A DNA stretch of 23,305 bases from Roseiarcus sp035500275 (lineage in GTDB: Bacteria; Pseudomonadota; Alphaproteobacteria; Rhizobiales; Beijerinckiaceae): contig DATJXI010000139.1 in assembly GCA_035500275.1 (NCBI GenBank), positions 1-23,305 of the forward strand, read 5' to 3'. A program made the position numbers and the translations under genes. Under the pieces are notes generated by a model, which ran no database searches, was not told the DNA's origin, and saw only the letters and a list, made by a program, of their open reading frames with translations. Of the stretch, positions 14,859 through 22,990 are shown one piece after another (position 1 is the stretch's first letter; every line of letters starts with the position of its first letter).

Positions 14859-14950
14859 GGCGAAGCTGCTCTCCCCTCGTGCAAAGACGATTTGGCTGCA
14901 CGTAAAGCGCGCCGGTCGCAGCCGCTCCCGCAGGGACCTCAATCGCGGCG

Positions 14951-16069
14951 CTAGCGCGAAAACTCCCGCCGATATCTCCGCCCCAGCCCCGTGAGAACCT
15001 GATAGCCGATCGTGCCGCTGCGCGTCGCGAAATCGTCGAGCGCGATCGCCTCACCGAAGAACTCGGCCCGCACCCCAGGCCTCACCGCCTCTTCCGGCAG
15101 GTCGGTCACGTCGGCGACGCAAAGATCCATCGAGACGCGGCCAACCAGCGGGCAGCGGCGCCCGGCGATCATCACGTCCGCGCCTTTCTTGCCGACCATC
15201 GCGCCGGCCGTGCGCGGCAGGCCGTCAGCGTAGCCGGCGAGGAGCGTCGCGAGCCGGGTGCGGCGCTCAGCCGTCCATTGCGCGTTGTATCCGCAGGTCA
15301 TGCCGGGCTCGATCCAGCGCGTCTGCTGCACCGCGACGGACAGCGAGACGATGGGCCGCATTGGGTTCGGCCTTCCCCGCGTCGGATTGCCGCCGTAGAG
15401 GGCGAAGCCCGGCCGGGCGAGGTCGTGCATGGGCGCCGCGGGCAGGAACATCCCCGACGAATTGGCGAGCGAGGCCTTGAGCGCAGGGAACGCCGCCCGG
15501 GCGGCCGCGAAGAGCGCCATCTGCTTCGCGTTGATGGGGTCGTCCGGCAGCTCAGACGACACGAAATGGCTCATGAGGAGTTCTGCGCCGCTCGCGGCGC
15601 CATGCCGCTCCATCGCGTTTCTGAGCGCCGCCAGGGACTCGAAGCCGAGCCGGCTCATGCCGGTGTCAAGGTGCAGCGCACAGGGGAGTGGCCGGCCCTC
15701 ACGCGCAGCGAATTTCGACCAGCGCTCGAGCTCCTCGGCGCTGCCGATGACGGGCCTCAATCCGTGCGCGGCGTAGTCGGCGGCTTCGGCGCCGGCTTCG
15801 AGGCCGTTGAGGATGTGGATCGTCGCCTCGGGCAACAAGCGCCGCAAGGCCGCGCCCTCGGCGAAATGGGCGACGAAGAAGTCGCGCGCTCCCGCCGCCC
15901 ACAAGACGGGGGCCGCCTTGTCGAGGCCGACGCCGTAGGCGTCGGCCTTAACAACCGCCGCGCAGGCGGTTGGCTGAGCGATGGCGGCGAGCTTCCGCCA
16001 GTTGTCGGCAAGCGCGCCGAGATCGACGGTCAGCAGGCCGGGCGCCTCATAGGTCGCGACCGCAGTCAC
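14951..16069 (-). CDS. alr: alanine racemase
   Basis: PLP enzyme interconverting L- and D-alanine, supplying D-alanine for peptidoglycan. It is full length at 372 residues. Catalytic features: Lys41 in AAVVKADAYGVGL (Schiff base) and Tyr261 in CGYNAQWTAERRTRLAT (the second base). Also present are LHLDTGMSRLGF, SHFVSSE, NSSGMFL, ARPGFALYGG and RVSMDLCVADVTDLP. The start is a GTG at 16069, overlapping the stop of the upstream GNAT gene in a GTGA tetranucleotide, so it is probably translated by coupling. The TCGYNAQWTAE context is typical of biosynthetic enzymes; whether a second, catabolic copy exists elsewhere is unknown. Confidence 0.93.
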   Translation of the reverse strand: MTAVATYEAPGLLTVDLGALADNWRKLAAIAQPTACAAVVKADAYGVGLDKAAPVLWAAGARDFFVAHFAEGAALRRLLPEATIHILNGLEAGAEAADYAAHGLRPVIGSAEELERWSKFAAREGRPLPCALHLDTGMSRLGFESLAALRNAMERHGAASGAELLMSHFVSSELPDDPINAKQMALFAAARAAFPALKASLANSSGMFLPAAPMHDLARPGFALYGGNPTRGRPNPMRPIVSLSVAVQQTRWIEPGMTCGYNAQWTAERRTRLATLLAGYADGLPRTAGAMVGKKGADVMIAGRRCPLVGRVSMDLCVADVTDLPEEAVRPGVRAEFFGEAIALDDFATRSGTIGYQVLTGLGRRYRREFSR

Positions 16070-16569
16070 CTAAGCGTCTTCTCCATGACCGCCGTCGTCG
16101 GCAGGTCGAAACCCTCATGCGCCTCGACCCGCGCGCGCTGAAACCCGAACCGCGCAAACACGCGCTCGTTCTCCGGCAAGTTGAGCCGCGCCCTCGACCG
16201 CATTCGGTTGACGCCGCGCCGTCTCGCCTCGGCGTCGCGGCTGGCGAACAACATTCCCGCAATGCCTTGCCCACGCGGTTGCGGAAGCACGCCCACCCGG
16301 CTCACCAAGAAAACGCTGTCATCGAGCCGCCAGAGGGCGACCGCCGCCAGCTTTTCTCCGGCGAAGACGCCGAAACCGCCGCCGGCCTCGATCTTGGCCG
16401 CGACCGTTTCGCGCGTTTCACCAAGCGCCGAGGACCGGGAGCGCGTCGCCATGCGCTGCGCGGCGAAAGCGGCGCGGATCACCTCCGCCGCCGCCTGCGC
16501 GTCCTGCGCCTGAAGAGGGCGTAGCGCCACGTTGTCCGAGGATTTCGGGATCCGACTCAAGGCGGTCAT
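16066..16569 (-). CDS. GNAT family N-acetyltransferase
   Basis: A 167-residue GCN5-related acetyltransferase transferring acetyl from acetyl-CoA to an amine; the substrate is unknown. The acetyl-CoA-binding motif A is clear: VSRVGVLPQPRGQGIAGMLF. Typical later elements are ASRDAEARRRGVNRMRSRAR and NERVFARFGFQRARVE. The start at ATG 16569 (MTALSRIPKSSD) is chosen over a TTG at 16608, which adds an Arg-rich leader of 13 residues; neither has a well-placed Shine-Dalgarno sequence, though an AGGGGGAGG lies about 22 nt before ATG. It overlaps alr by 4 nt and is divergent from yejA. RimI is possible but not supported by specific residues. Confidence 0.82.
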   Translation of the reverse strand: MTALSRIPKSSDNVALRPLQAQDAQAAAEVIRAAFAAQRMATRSRSSALGETRETVAAKIEAGGGFGVFAGEKLAAVALWRLDDSVFLVSRVGVLPQPRGQGIAGMLFASRDAEARRRGVNRMRSRARLNLPENERVFARFGFQRARVEAHEGFDLPTTAVMEKTLR

Positions 16570-16614
16570 TGCGCGCGGGAGCCTATGCGCGCGCCTCCCC
16601 CTTAACAATATGTA

Positions 16615-16628
16615 ATCCCCCTGGGGAT
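16615..16628. promoter_or_regulatory. small inverted repeat in the GNAT/yejA divergent gap
   Basis: ATCCCC (16615-16620) and GGGGAT (16623-16628) flank CT, in an otherwise AT-rich patch (TTAACAATATGTAAT, 16602-16616) between divergent genes. It could be an operator for either direction. No clear -35/-10 pair was found. Confidence 0.25.
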
Positions 16629-16681
16629 CAACCGCCTCGATTTCGCCGCTCTGGCTGGCAAAGAGCCTGCCGACGCGCTAG

Positions 16682-18574
16682 ATGGCGCGGGATTCGAAGG
16701 CGTTTTTGGCGATGACATCTCTGACCCGCAGGCAAGCCCTGCAGATTGGCGCCGGCGGCGCGCTCGCGGCGTGGTTTGCGCGCTCGCTTCCCGCCTTCGC
16801 CGATGATTCGGTCGAGACGCACGGCCTCTCGTCGTTCGGCGATCTCGCGCTGCCGCCCGACTTCCCGCACTTTACTTACGTCAATCCCGACGCGCCGAAG
16901 GGCGGGCTGCTCTCGCTGCAGATCACCGGGACGAGCGGCAACCAGAATTTCGAGACCTTCGACACGCTCAACATCTATAGCTGGAAAGGCAACGGCGCGG
17001 CCGGAATGTCGGCCACCTTCGACACGCTGATGACCGCCAACGGCGACGAGCCCGATTCCGTTTATGGCTTGCTTGCACAGTCCGTGGGCGTCTCGAAGGA
17101 CAAGCTCGACTACCGCTTCAAGCTGCGCCCCGAGGCGCGCTTCTCCGACGGCGCGAAGGTGATCGCCGCGGATGTCGCCTTTTCGCTCACCGTGCTCAAG
17201 GAGAAAGGCCACCCGATCTACGCCCAGCTCCTCAAGGAAGTCGATTCCGCAGTCCCCGAGGGTGACGATGTCGTGCATGTCCGCTTCGTCGAGGGACGCA
17301 GCCGCGACGCGCATCTCATCGTCGTCGGCATGCCTGTCTTTTCCGCGGCCTGGTGGAAGGGCCGCGACTTCACCGCCTCTACGCTCGACGCGCCGCTCGG
17401 CTCCGGCCCCTACAAGGTGAAGGCGTTCGAGCAAGGGCGCTTCATCGAGTTCGAGCGCGACCCGAACTATTGGGGCGCGAATCTGCCGGTGAACATGGGC
17501 CAGAACAATTTCGACCGCCTGCGCTTCGAGTACTACCGCGAGCGCCAGGTCGCCTTCGAGGCGTTCAAGGCGGGCGCGATCAACTATCACGAGGAGTTCA
17601 CCTCCCGCTTCTGGGCCACGGCCTACGATTTCCCGGCCGTGAACGAGGGGAGGGTCAAGAAGGAGATTCTGCACGACGGCGCGCCGTCGCGCACGCAAGG
17701 CTGGTACCTCAACACCCGCCGCGACCAGTTCAAGGACCCGCGAGTGCGCGAGGCGATCGGCCTTTGCTTCGACTTCGAGTGGACCAACAAGAACATCATG
17801 TATTCCGCCTACAAGCGGGTCGTCTCCTTCTTCCCCAACAGCGACATGGAGGCGAAGGGCGTGCCTACGCCCGATGAGCTCAAGCTCCTCGAGCCAATGC
17901 GGGCCAAGCTTTCGCCAGAAGTGTTCGGCGAGCCGTACATGCCGCCGGTGAGCGACGGGTCGGGCAGCGACCGCCCCCTCTTGAAGCGCGCCTACGAGCT
18001 TCTGCTCGCCGCGGGGTGCAAGCGCGACGGCGGCGTCATGAAGCTGCCGGACGGCAAACCGCTCACCATCGAGTTCCTCGATTCTTCGAGCGCGCTGCAG
18101 CCGCATACGATGCCCTTCATCCAGAACCTCACCAAGATCGGCGTCCAGGCCAACATGCGCATCGTCGACGCCGCCCAGTACAAGAGCCGCACCGACGCCT
18201 TCGACTACGACGTCGTCACGGCGGCGTCCGGCGGCTCGACCACGCCCGGCGCCGATCTCCGCGTCGTGTACACCTCGCAGGCCGCCAAGCAGAACGGCTC
18301 GCGCAACCTCGCCGGCGTCGCTGACCCGGCGGTCGATTCGCTCATCGAGACGATCGCCGCGGCGCAGTCGCGCCCCGAGCTCAACGCCGCCTGCCGCGCG
18401 CTCGATCGGGTCTTGCGCGCCGGGCATTACTGGGTCCCGATGTGGTATCGCGACACCTACTGGGTCGCCTATTGGGACGCGTTCGCGCGGCCGCGGACGC
18501 AGCCGCGGCTCGGCGTCGGCGCGCCTGGCACCTGGTGGTGGGACGAAGCGAAGGCCAAGAAGATTGGGTTATAA
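16682..18574 (+). CDS. yejA: peptide-type ABC transporter, periplasmic substrate-binding protein (YejA-like)
   Basis: Family 5 extracellular solute-binding protein, the periplasmic receptor of a YejABEF-type importer, whose known substrates are oligopeptides and the peptide antibiotic microcin C. The N-terminus has twin arginines in TRRQALQIGAGGALAAWFAR, then cleavage near PAFA, resembling a Tat signal. Mature part: HGLSSFGDLALPPDFPHFTY, VNPDAPKGG, TFDTLN, GSGPYKVKAFEQGRFIEFER and DPNYWG; the C-terminus has HYWVPMWYRDTYWVAYWDAF. The 630 residues fit YejA (about 600). Start: ATG 16682 gives a longer leader; ATG 16712 (MTSLTRRQA) has AAGG upstream and a more natural signal peptide, and may be the true start. 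First gene of the cluster; a palindromic element separates it from yejB. Confidence 0.88.
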   Translation: MARDSKAFLAMTSLTRRQALQIGAGGALAAWFARSLPAFADDSVETHGLSSFGDLALPPDFPHFTYVNPDAPKGGLLSLQITGTSGNQNFETFDTLNIYSWKGNGAAGMSATFDTLMTANGDEPDSVYGLLAQSVGVSKDKLDYRFKLRPEARFSDGAKVIAADVAFSLTVLKEKGHPIYAQLLKEVDSAVPEGDDVVHVRFVEGRSRDAHLIVVGMPVFSAAWWKGRDFTASTLDAPLGSGPYKVKAFEQGRFIEFERDPNYWGANLPVNMGQNNFDRLRFEYYRERQVAFEAFKAGAINYHEEFTSRFWATAYDFPAVNEGRVKKEILHDGAPSRTQGWYLNTRRDQFKDPRVREAIGLCFDFEWTNKNIMYSAYKRVVSFFPNSDMEAKGVPTPDELKLLEPMRAKLSPEVFGEPYMPPVSDGSGSDRPLLKRAYELLLAAGCKRDGGVMKLPDGKPLTIEFLDSSSALQPHTMPFIQNLTKIGVQANMRIVDAAQYKSRTDAFDYDVVTAASGGSTTPGADLRVVYTSQAAKQNGSRNLAGVADPAVDSLIETIAAAQSRPELNAACRALDRVLRAGHYWVPMWYRDTYWVAYWDAFARPRTQPRLGVGAPGTWWWDEAKAKKIGL

Positions 18575-18584
18575 GCGGCCTGCG

Positions 18585-18716
18585 CCCCCTCCACCATGCT
18601 TCGCATGGTCCTCCTCCCCCATTCCGCTCGCGCTCCATGGGGTAGGATGGGGCGCCGCCGTCGCTCCCCTCCCTCGCGAAGCGGGGGAGGGGGACCGTCC
18701 GGAGGACGGTGGAGGG
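18585..18716. repeat. 132-bp palindromic intergenic repeat (multi-hairpin) between yejA and yejB
   Basis: The ends are complementary: CCCTCCACC (18587-18595) and GGTGGAGGG (18708-18716). Inside are three further hairpins: ACCATGC/GCATGGT (18593-18609), a 12-bp stem with one G-T pair and loop gaa (18666-18692), and ACCGTCC/GGACGGT (18694-18710). The plan is that of REP/MITE-like mobile palindromes. It may also act as a transcript-stabilising or attenuating structure within the operon. Confidence 0.75.
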
Positions 18717-18744
18717 AATCGCTCCTCCCTGCAGGTTCTCTGAC

Positions 18745-19845
18745 ATGCTCGCCTATATCGCCCGCCGCCTCCTCCTCATGATCCCGACGATCCTTGGGAT
18801 CATGGCCGTCTCCTTCGCCATCGTGCAGTTTGTGCCGGGCGGGCCGATCGAGCGCGCGATCGCTCAGTTGCAAGGGGCGGACCAGAGCTCGACCGCCGGC
18901 TTCGGCGGCGGCAGCGGCCAGATCGGCGGCGCCGCCGCCCAGGCGGGCGGCGACATCTCCTCGCGCTACCGCGGCAGCCAGGGCCTCGACCCCAAATTCA
19001 TCAAGGAGCTCGAGAAGCAATATGGTTTTGACAAGCCGGCGCTCGAGCGCTTCTGGATCCTCGTGCGCGACTACGCGACATTCAACTTCGGCAAGAGCTA
19101 TTACCGCGATGAGCCGGTCTTGAAGCTCATCGAGGAGAAGCTGCCGGTCTCGATCTCGCTCGGCATGTGGATGACGTTCATCTCCTACGCCATCTCGATT
19201 CCGCTCGGCGTCAGGAAGGCGGTGAAGGACGGCTCGCGCTTCGACACCGCGACCTCGGCGATCGTCATCTTCGGCTACGCGATTCCGAACTTCCTGTTCG
19301 CGGTGTTGCTCATCGTCCTCTTCTGCGGCGGCTCGTTCTGGCAGATCTTCCCCTTGCGTGGCCTCACCTCGGACAATTTCGCCGACCTCGACTGGCCGCA
19401 CAAGATTCTCGACTACCTCTGGCACATCATGCTGCCGGTGACGGCGCTCGTGCTCGGCTCCTTCGCCACATCGACGCTCTTGACGAAGAACTCGTTCCTG
19501 GACGAGATCAAGAAGGCCTACGTGCAGACGGCCCGCATGAAGGGGCTCACCGAGCGGCGCGTGCTCTACGGCCACGTGTTCCGCAACGCGATGCTCATCG
19601 TCATCGCCGGATTCCCGGGCGCGTTCATCGCCGCCTTCTTCACCGGCTCGCTGCTCATCGAGCAGGTGTTCTCGCTCGACGGCCTCGGCTATCTTTCCTA
19701 CGATTCGCTGATCCAGCGCGACTATCCGGTGGTGCTCGCCAATCTCTACATCTTCGCCCTCATCGGGCTTGTGGTGAACCTCATCTCCGACATCACCTAC
19801 ACCGTGATCGATCCGCGCATCGATTTCGAGACGCGCGAGGTGTGA
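18745..19845 (+). CDS. yejB: ABC transporter permease (YejB-like)
   Basis: Inner-membrane permease subunit of the Yej importer (366 residues, binding-protein-dependent transport family). Seen: TM1 in RRLLLMIPTILGIMAVSFAI, then FVPGGPIERA; a Gly/Ala-rich periplasmic insert (about residues 50-80, STAGFGGGSGQIGGAAAQAG) typical of alphaproteobacterial YejB; KQYGFDKPALERFW; and further membrane segments. The cytoplasmic EAA loop that docks to the ATPase reads KKAYVQTARMKGLTERRVLY. The ATG at 18745 (MLAYIARR) is chosen over the in-frame ATG at 18709, which lies inside the palindromic repeat. Only a weak AGG precedes it. A second repeat follows before yejE. Confidence 0.92.
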   Translation: MLAYIARRLLLMIPTILGIMAVSFAIVQFVPGGPIERAIAQLQGADQSSTAGFGGGSGQIGGAAAQAGGDISSRYRGSQGLDPKFIKELEKQYGFDKPALERFWILVRDYATFNFGKSYYRDEPVLKLIEEKLPVSISLGMWMTFISYAISIPLGVRKAVKDGSRFDTATSAIVIFGYAIPNFLFAVLLIVLFCGGSFWQIFPLRGLTSDNFADLDWPHKILDYLWHIMLPVTALVLGSFATSTLLTKNSFLDEIKKAYVQTARMKGLTERRVLYGHVFRNAMLIVIAGFPGAFIAAFFTGSLLIEQVFSLDGLGYLSYDSLIQRDYPVVLANLYIFALIGLVVNLISDITYTVIDPRIDFETREV

Positions 19846-19879
19846 GGGTGGCCTTTCCGAGCAGGGAAAGTTTCAGAGC

Positions 19880-20034
19880 CGTCATGGCCGGGCTTGTCCC
19901 GGCCATCCACGCGGTCGTGATTGGACCGTCGCGGCAGGAGGAGCGGGCCCCTTCGCGCACGAGTCCTCTGCCAAACCCACTTTCCGTGGATGGCCGGGAC
20001 AATCCTCGGATCAAGTCCGGGGACGGCCATGACG
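19880..20034. repeat. 155-bp palindromic repeat (MAGLVPAIHA type) between yejB and yejE
   Basis: A left arm (19880-19911) and a right arm (19985-20034) are inverted copies. The outer CGTCATGGCCG and CGGCCATGACG match perfectly, as do CCGGCCATCCACG and CGTGGATGGCCGG. The right arm has about 18 extra bases (around 20003-20020). The arms are separated by unrelated sequence. Translations MAGLVPAIHA (+) and MAGTSPAMT (-) are the familiar signature of this repeat in Rhizobiales. It occupies most of the 254-nt gap and keeps the yejE frame open. Confidence 0.8.
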
Positions 20035-20099
20035 CGAGCGGTGCGCCAACGCCGCCGCAAGAGGGGAGAACGAAACGCCCTCGGCTCCGCCTCTCGCCG

Positions 20100-21197
20100 A
20101 TGAACGGGCGGCGGCTCGACAATTTTCGCCGCAACAAGCGCGGCGCGTGGTCGCTGCGAATCTTCCTCGTGCTCTTCGCCTGCGCGATCTGCGCCAATTT
20201 CATCGCCAACGACCGGCCGATCGTCGCGCATTACAAGGGCGAACTGCTCTTCCCCGTTTTCGTCGACTATCCCGAGGACAAGTTCGGCGGCTTCCAGGCG
20301 CACGCCGACTTCCGCGATCCGTTCGTGGCGAACGAAGTGAAGGCGCACGGCTGGATGATCTGGCCGCCGATCCGTTTCGCGAATTCGACCACCATCCTCA
20401 ATCCGCCGACGCCCTTGCCTACGCCGCCGACCTGGCTACTCACCGACAAGACCTGCCGCGCGGCGCTCGAGAAGCAGGGCTTCAAGGACGTCGCGACCGT
20501 CGCCTCGCCGTGCTGGAAGCTTGAGCCGCTCTGGCTCGGCTCTGACCAGGACGGGCACGACATCGTCGCGCGCCTCCTCTACGGCTTCCGCATCTCAGTC
20601 CTGTTCGGGCTCATCCTCGCGGGCATCTCTTCGGTCATCGGCGTGTTCGCGGGCGCCGTGCAGGGCTATTTCGGCGGCTGGCTCGATCTTGCGATGCAGC
20701 GCGTGATCGAGATCTGGTCGTCGCTGCCGCATCTCTATATTCTCATTATCCTGTCCGCGATCCTCGCGCCGAGCTTCTTCGTGCTGCTCACGATCCTGCT
20801 TCTCTTTTCGTGGGTGAGCCTCGTCCATGTCGTGCGCGCCGAATTCTTGCGCGCGCGCAATTTCGAATATGTCAACGCAGCGCGCGCGCTTGGCGTCTCC
20901 AACACGAGGATCATCGTCAAGCACGTGCTGCCGAACGCGATGGTGGCGACGCTGACCTTCCTGCCCTTCATCGTCAACTCGTCGATCAGCACGCTGACCT
21001 CGCTCGACTTCTTGGGCCTCGGCATGCCGCCAGGCTCCCCCTCGCTCGGCGAGCTTCTGCTGCAGGGCAAGTCGAACCTCTCGGCACCGTGGATTGGCCT
21101 CTCCGCTTTCGCGGCGATCGCGCTCATGCTCTCGCTGCTCATCTTCATCGGCGAGGCGGTGCGCGACGCGTTGGATCCGAGGAAGACGTTCTCGTGA
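20100..21197 (+). CDS. yejE: ABC transporter permease (YejE-like)
   Basis: Second inner-membrane permease of the Yej importer (365 residues from ATG 20100). Seen: NFRRNKRGAWSLRIFLVLFA then FIANDRPIV (cytoplasmic start plus TM1); a large periplasmic loop with HGWMIWPPIRFANSTT; LGSDQDGHDIVARLLYGFRI (family signature); several membrane segments; and the EAA loop YVNAARALGVSNTRIIVKHV. The 5' end is uncertain. Related proteins, as I recall them, carry RLSPxNxRR near the start, and here RLRLSP is encoded just upstream of ATG 20100 with no start codon next to it. The frame is open far upstream, and an in-frame ATG at 19884 lies in the palindromic repeat. The stop overlaps yejF by 4 nt (GTGA). Confidence 0.9.
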   Translation: MNGRRLDNFRRNKRGAWSLRIFLVLFACAICANFIANDRPIVAHYKGELLFPVFVDYPEDKFGGFQAHADFRDPFVANEVKAHGWMIWPPIRFANSTTILNPPTPLPTPPTWLLTDKTCRAALEKQGFKDVATVASPCWKLEPLWLGSDQDGHDIVARLLYGFRISVLFGLILAGISSVIGVFAGAVQGYFGGWLDLAMQRVIEIWSSLPHLYILIILSAILAPSFFVLLTILLLFSWVSLVHVVRAEFLRARNFEYVNAARALGVSNTRIIVKHVLPNAMVATLTFLPFIVNSSISTLTSLDFLGLGMPPGSPSLGELLLQGKSNLSAPWIGLSAFAAIALMLSLLIFIGEAVRDALDPRKTFS

Positions 21198-22825
21198 GGG
21201 ACGAGGCGCCGCTCATCGAGGTGCGCAACCTCTCGATCGCCTTCAGCCAAGGGGACCAGCGCAAGACGGTGGTCGAGCGCGTCTCGTTCCGGGTCGAAAA
21301 GGGCCGCGCGATGGCGCTCGTCGGCGAATCCGGCTCGGGAAAGACCGTGACCGCGCAGGCGATCGTCCGCCTCCTGCCGCAGCCGGCGGCGAGCTACCCG
21401 ACCGGCGAGATCTTCTTCCGCGGCCGCGACGTGCTCAAGATGTCGGACGCGGAATTGCGCGAAATGCGCGGCGGCAGCGTGACCATGGTGTTCCAGGAGC
21501 CGATGACATCGCTGAACCCGCTGCACGCCATCGCGCGGCAGATCGGCGAGATCATCGCGCTGCATCACGGGCGCGCGGCGGCGACCAAGGAGCGCATCGT
21601 CGAACTGCTCAACGAAGTCGGCGTCGTCGACCCGGCCTCGCGCCTCGGCGCCTATCCGCACCAGCTCTCGGGCGGCCAGCGCCAGCGCGTTATGATCGCG
21701 ATGGCGCTCGCCAACCGCCCGGACCTGCTCATCGCGGATGAGCCGACGACCGCCCTCGACGTCACCGTGCAGGCGCAGATCCTGACGCTGCTCAAGGATC
21801 TGCAGACGAAGCTCGGCATGGCGATGCTGTTCATCACCCACGACCTCAACGTCGTGCGCAAGATCGCCGACGACATCATCGTCATGCAAAAAGGCGCGAT
21901 CGTCGAGGCCGGCCGTATGGCCGAGGTCTTCGCCAATCCGCAGCACGCTTACACCCGCGCGCTGCTCGCCGCCGAACCCAAGGGCGATCCGCCGCCGGCG
22001 GATAAAAGCGCGCCGATGATCGCCGGCGCGAAGGATTTGCGCGTCTGGTTCCCGATCAAGCGCGGCCTTCTGCGCCGGACCGTCGGCTACGTGAAGGCGG
22101 TGGACGGCGTCTCGCTCGAAGTGCGCGAGGGCGAGACGGTCGGCGTCGTCGGCGAATCCGGCTCGGGCAAGACGACGCTCGGCCTCGCCATGCTCAGGCT
22201 CATCCGCTCCGAAGGACCGATCGCCTTCCTCGGCTGCGCGATCAACGGCTTGAACTCGAGGGCGATGCGGCCGCTCCGGCGCGACATGCAGATCGTGTTC
22301 CAGGACCCGTTCGGCTCGCTCTCGCCACGCATGTCGGTGGCCGAGATCGTCGAGGAAGGGCTCATCGCCCAGGGAACGAAGCTCAACGCCGGCGAGCGGC
22401 GCCGCGTGGTCGAGCAGGCGCTTGCAGACACCGGGCTCGATCCGTCGAGCCTCGATCGCTATCCGCACGAATTCTCGGGCGGCCAGCGTCAGCGCATCGC
22501 CATCGCCCGGGCGATGGCGCTCGATCCGAAATTCGTCGTGCTCGACGAGCCGACCTCGGCGCTCGACGTCTCAATCCAGGCGCAGATCGTCGATCTGTTG
22601 CGCGATTTGCAGCGGCGGCGCAAGCTCGCCTATCTTTTCATCTCGCACGACTTGCGAGTGGTGCGGGCGCTCGCGAGCGAGATCATCGTGATGCAGCGCG
22701 GAAGGGTGGTCGAGAGCGGGGCGGCGGCGCAAGTGTTCGCGGCGCCGCGCGACGAATATACCCGCGCCCTGTTCGCGGCGGCCTTTTCCAACGAAGCGAC
22801 GCTGTCGAGCGTCGTCAATCAGTAA
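21194..22825 (+). CDS. yejF: ABC transporter ATP-binding protein, double ATPase (YejF-like)
   Basis: The 543-residue energy-coupling subunit with two nucleotide-binding domains in one chain, as expected for YejF. Domain 1 (about 1-255): Walker A GESGSGKTVTAQ, signature LSGGQRQRV, Walker B LLIADEPTTALD, switch His in ITHD. Domain 2 (about 275-540): GESGSGKTTLG, FSGGQRQRI, FVVLDEPTSALD and SHDLRVV. Each has a QEP/QDP Q-loop (VFQEPMTSLNP; VFQDPFGSLSPR). All catalytic residues are present in both halves, so both sites should hydrolyse ATP. GTG at 21194 is chosen: GAGGAAG is well placed upstream, and the codon overlaps the yejE stop in GTGA. Longer frames upstream run inside yejE. Last gene of the transporter cluster. 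Confidence 0.94.
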   Translation: MRDEAPLIEVRNLSIAFSQGDQRKTVVERVSFRVEKGRAMALVGESGSGKTVTAQAIVRLLPQPAASYPTGEIFFRGRDVLKMSDAELREMRGGSVTMVFQEPMTSLNPLHAIARQIGEIIALHHGRAAATKERIVELLNEVGVVDPASRLGAYPHQLSGGQRQRVMIAMALANRPDLLIADEPTTALDVTVQAQILTLLKDLQTKLGMAMLFITHDLNVVRKIADDIIVMQKGAIVEAGRMAEVFANPQHAYTRALLAAEPKGDPPPADKSAPMIAGAKDLRVWFPIKRGLLRRTVGYVKAVDGVSLEVREGETVGVVGESGSGKTTLGLAMLRLIRSEGPIAFLGCAINGLNSRAMRPLRRDMQIVFQDPFGSLSPRMSVAEIVEEGLIAQGTKLNAGERRRVVEQALADTGLDPSSLDRYPHEFSGGQRQRIAIARAMALDPKFVVLDEPTSALDVSIQAQIVDLLRDLQRRRKLAYLFISHDLRVVRALASEIIVMQRGRVVESGAAAQVFAAPRDEYTRALFAAAFSNEATLSSVVNQ

Positions 22826-22871
22826 GGCGCTTGGCGTGGTAGGGCTGGGCGAAGTTCGACTCGGCGGTGAA

Positions 22872-22967
22872 TGTCACCCCCGCGAAAGCGGGGGTCCAGC
22901 GCGCCGGCCTGCGCGAGCCGCGATGTTGGCGCCGGCGAACTGGATGCCCGCTTCCGCGGGCATGACA
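22872..22967. repeat. 96-bp inverted repeat with a hairpin in each arm, between yejF and deoB
   Basis: Left arm 22872-22899 and right arm 22940-22967 are inverted copies, starting TGTCA and ending TGACA. Each arm is itself a hairpin: CCCCCGC gaaa GCGGGGG on the left, and GCCCGC ttcc GCGGGC on the right. A 40-nt unrelated centre separates them. This is a common Rhizobiales intergenic palindrome and could serve as a terminator or mRNA stabiliser for yejF. Confidence 0.8.
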
Positions 22968-22990
22968 TCAGCAGGGCGGCGGGAGTCCTG

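Noticed and set aside
16628..18427. 599-codon minus-strand frame opposite yejA
   Set aside because: No domain, low-complexity Arg/Val/Glu composition; YejA on the plus strand is complete.
19167..21197. 676-codon frame as a long YejE
   Set aside because: Its first 225 or so codons are an out-of-frame reading of yejB (Arg/His-rich). Only the part from the repeat onward could belong to YejE.
20735..22468. 577-codon minus-strand frame opposite yejE and yejF
   Set aside because: Shadow of two complete transporter genes; composition only.
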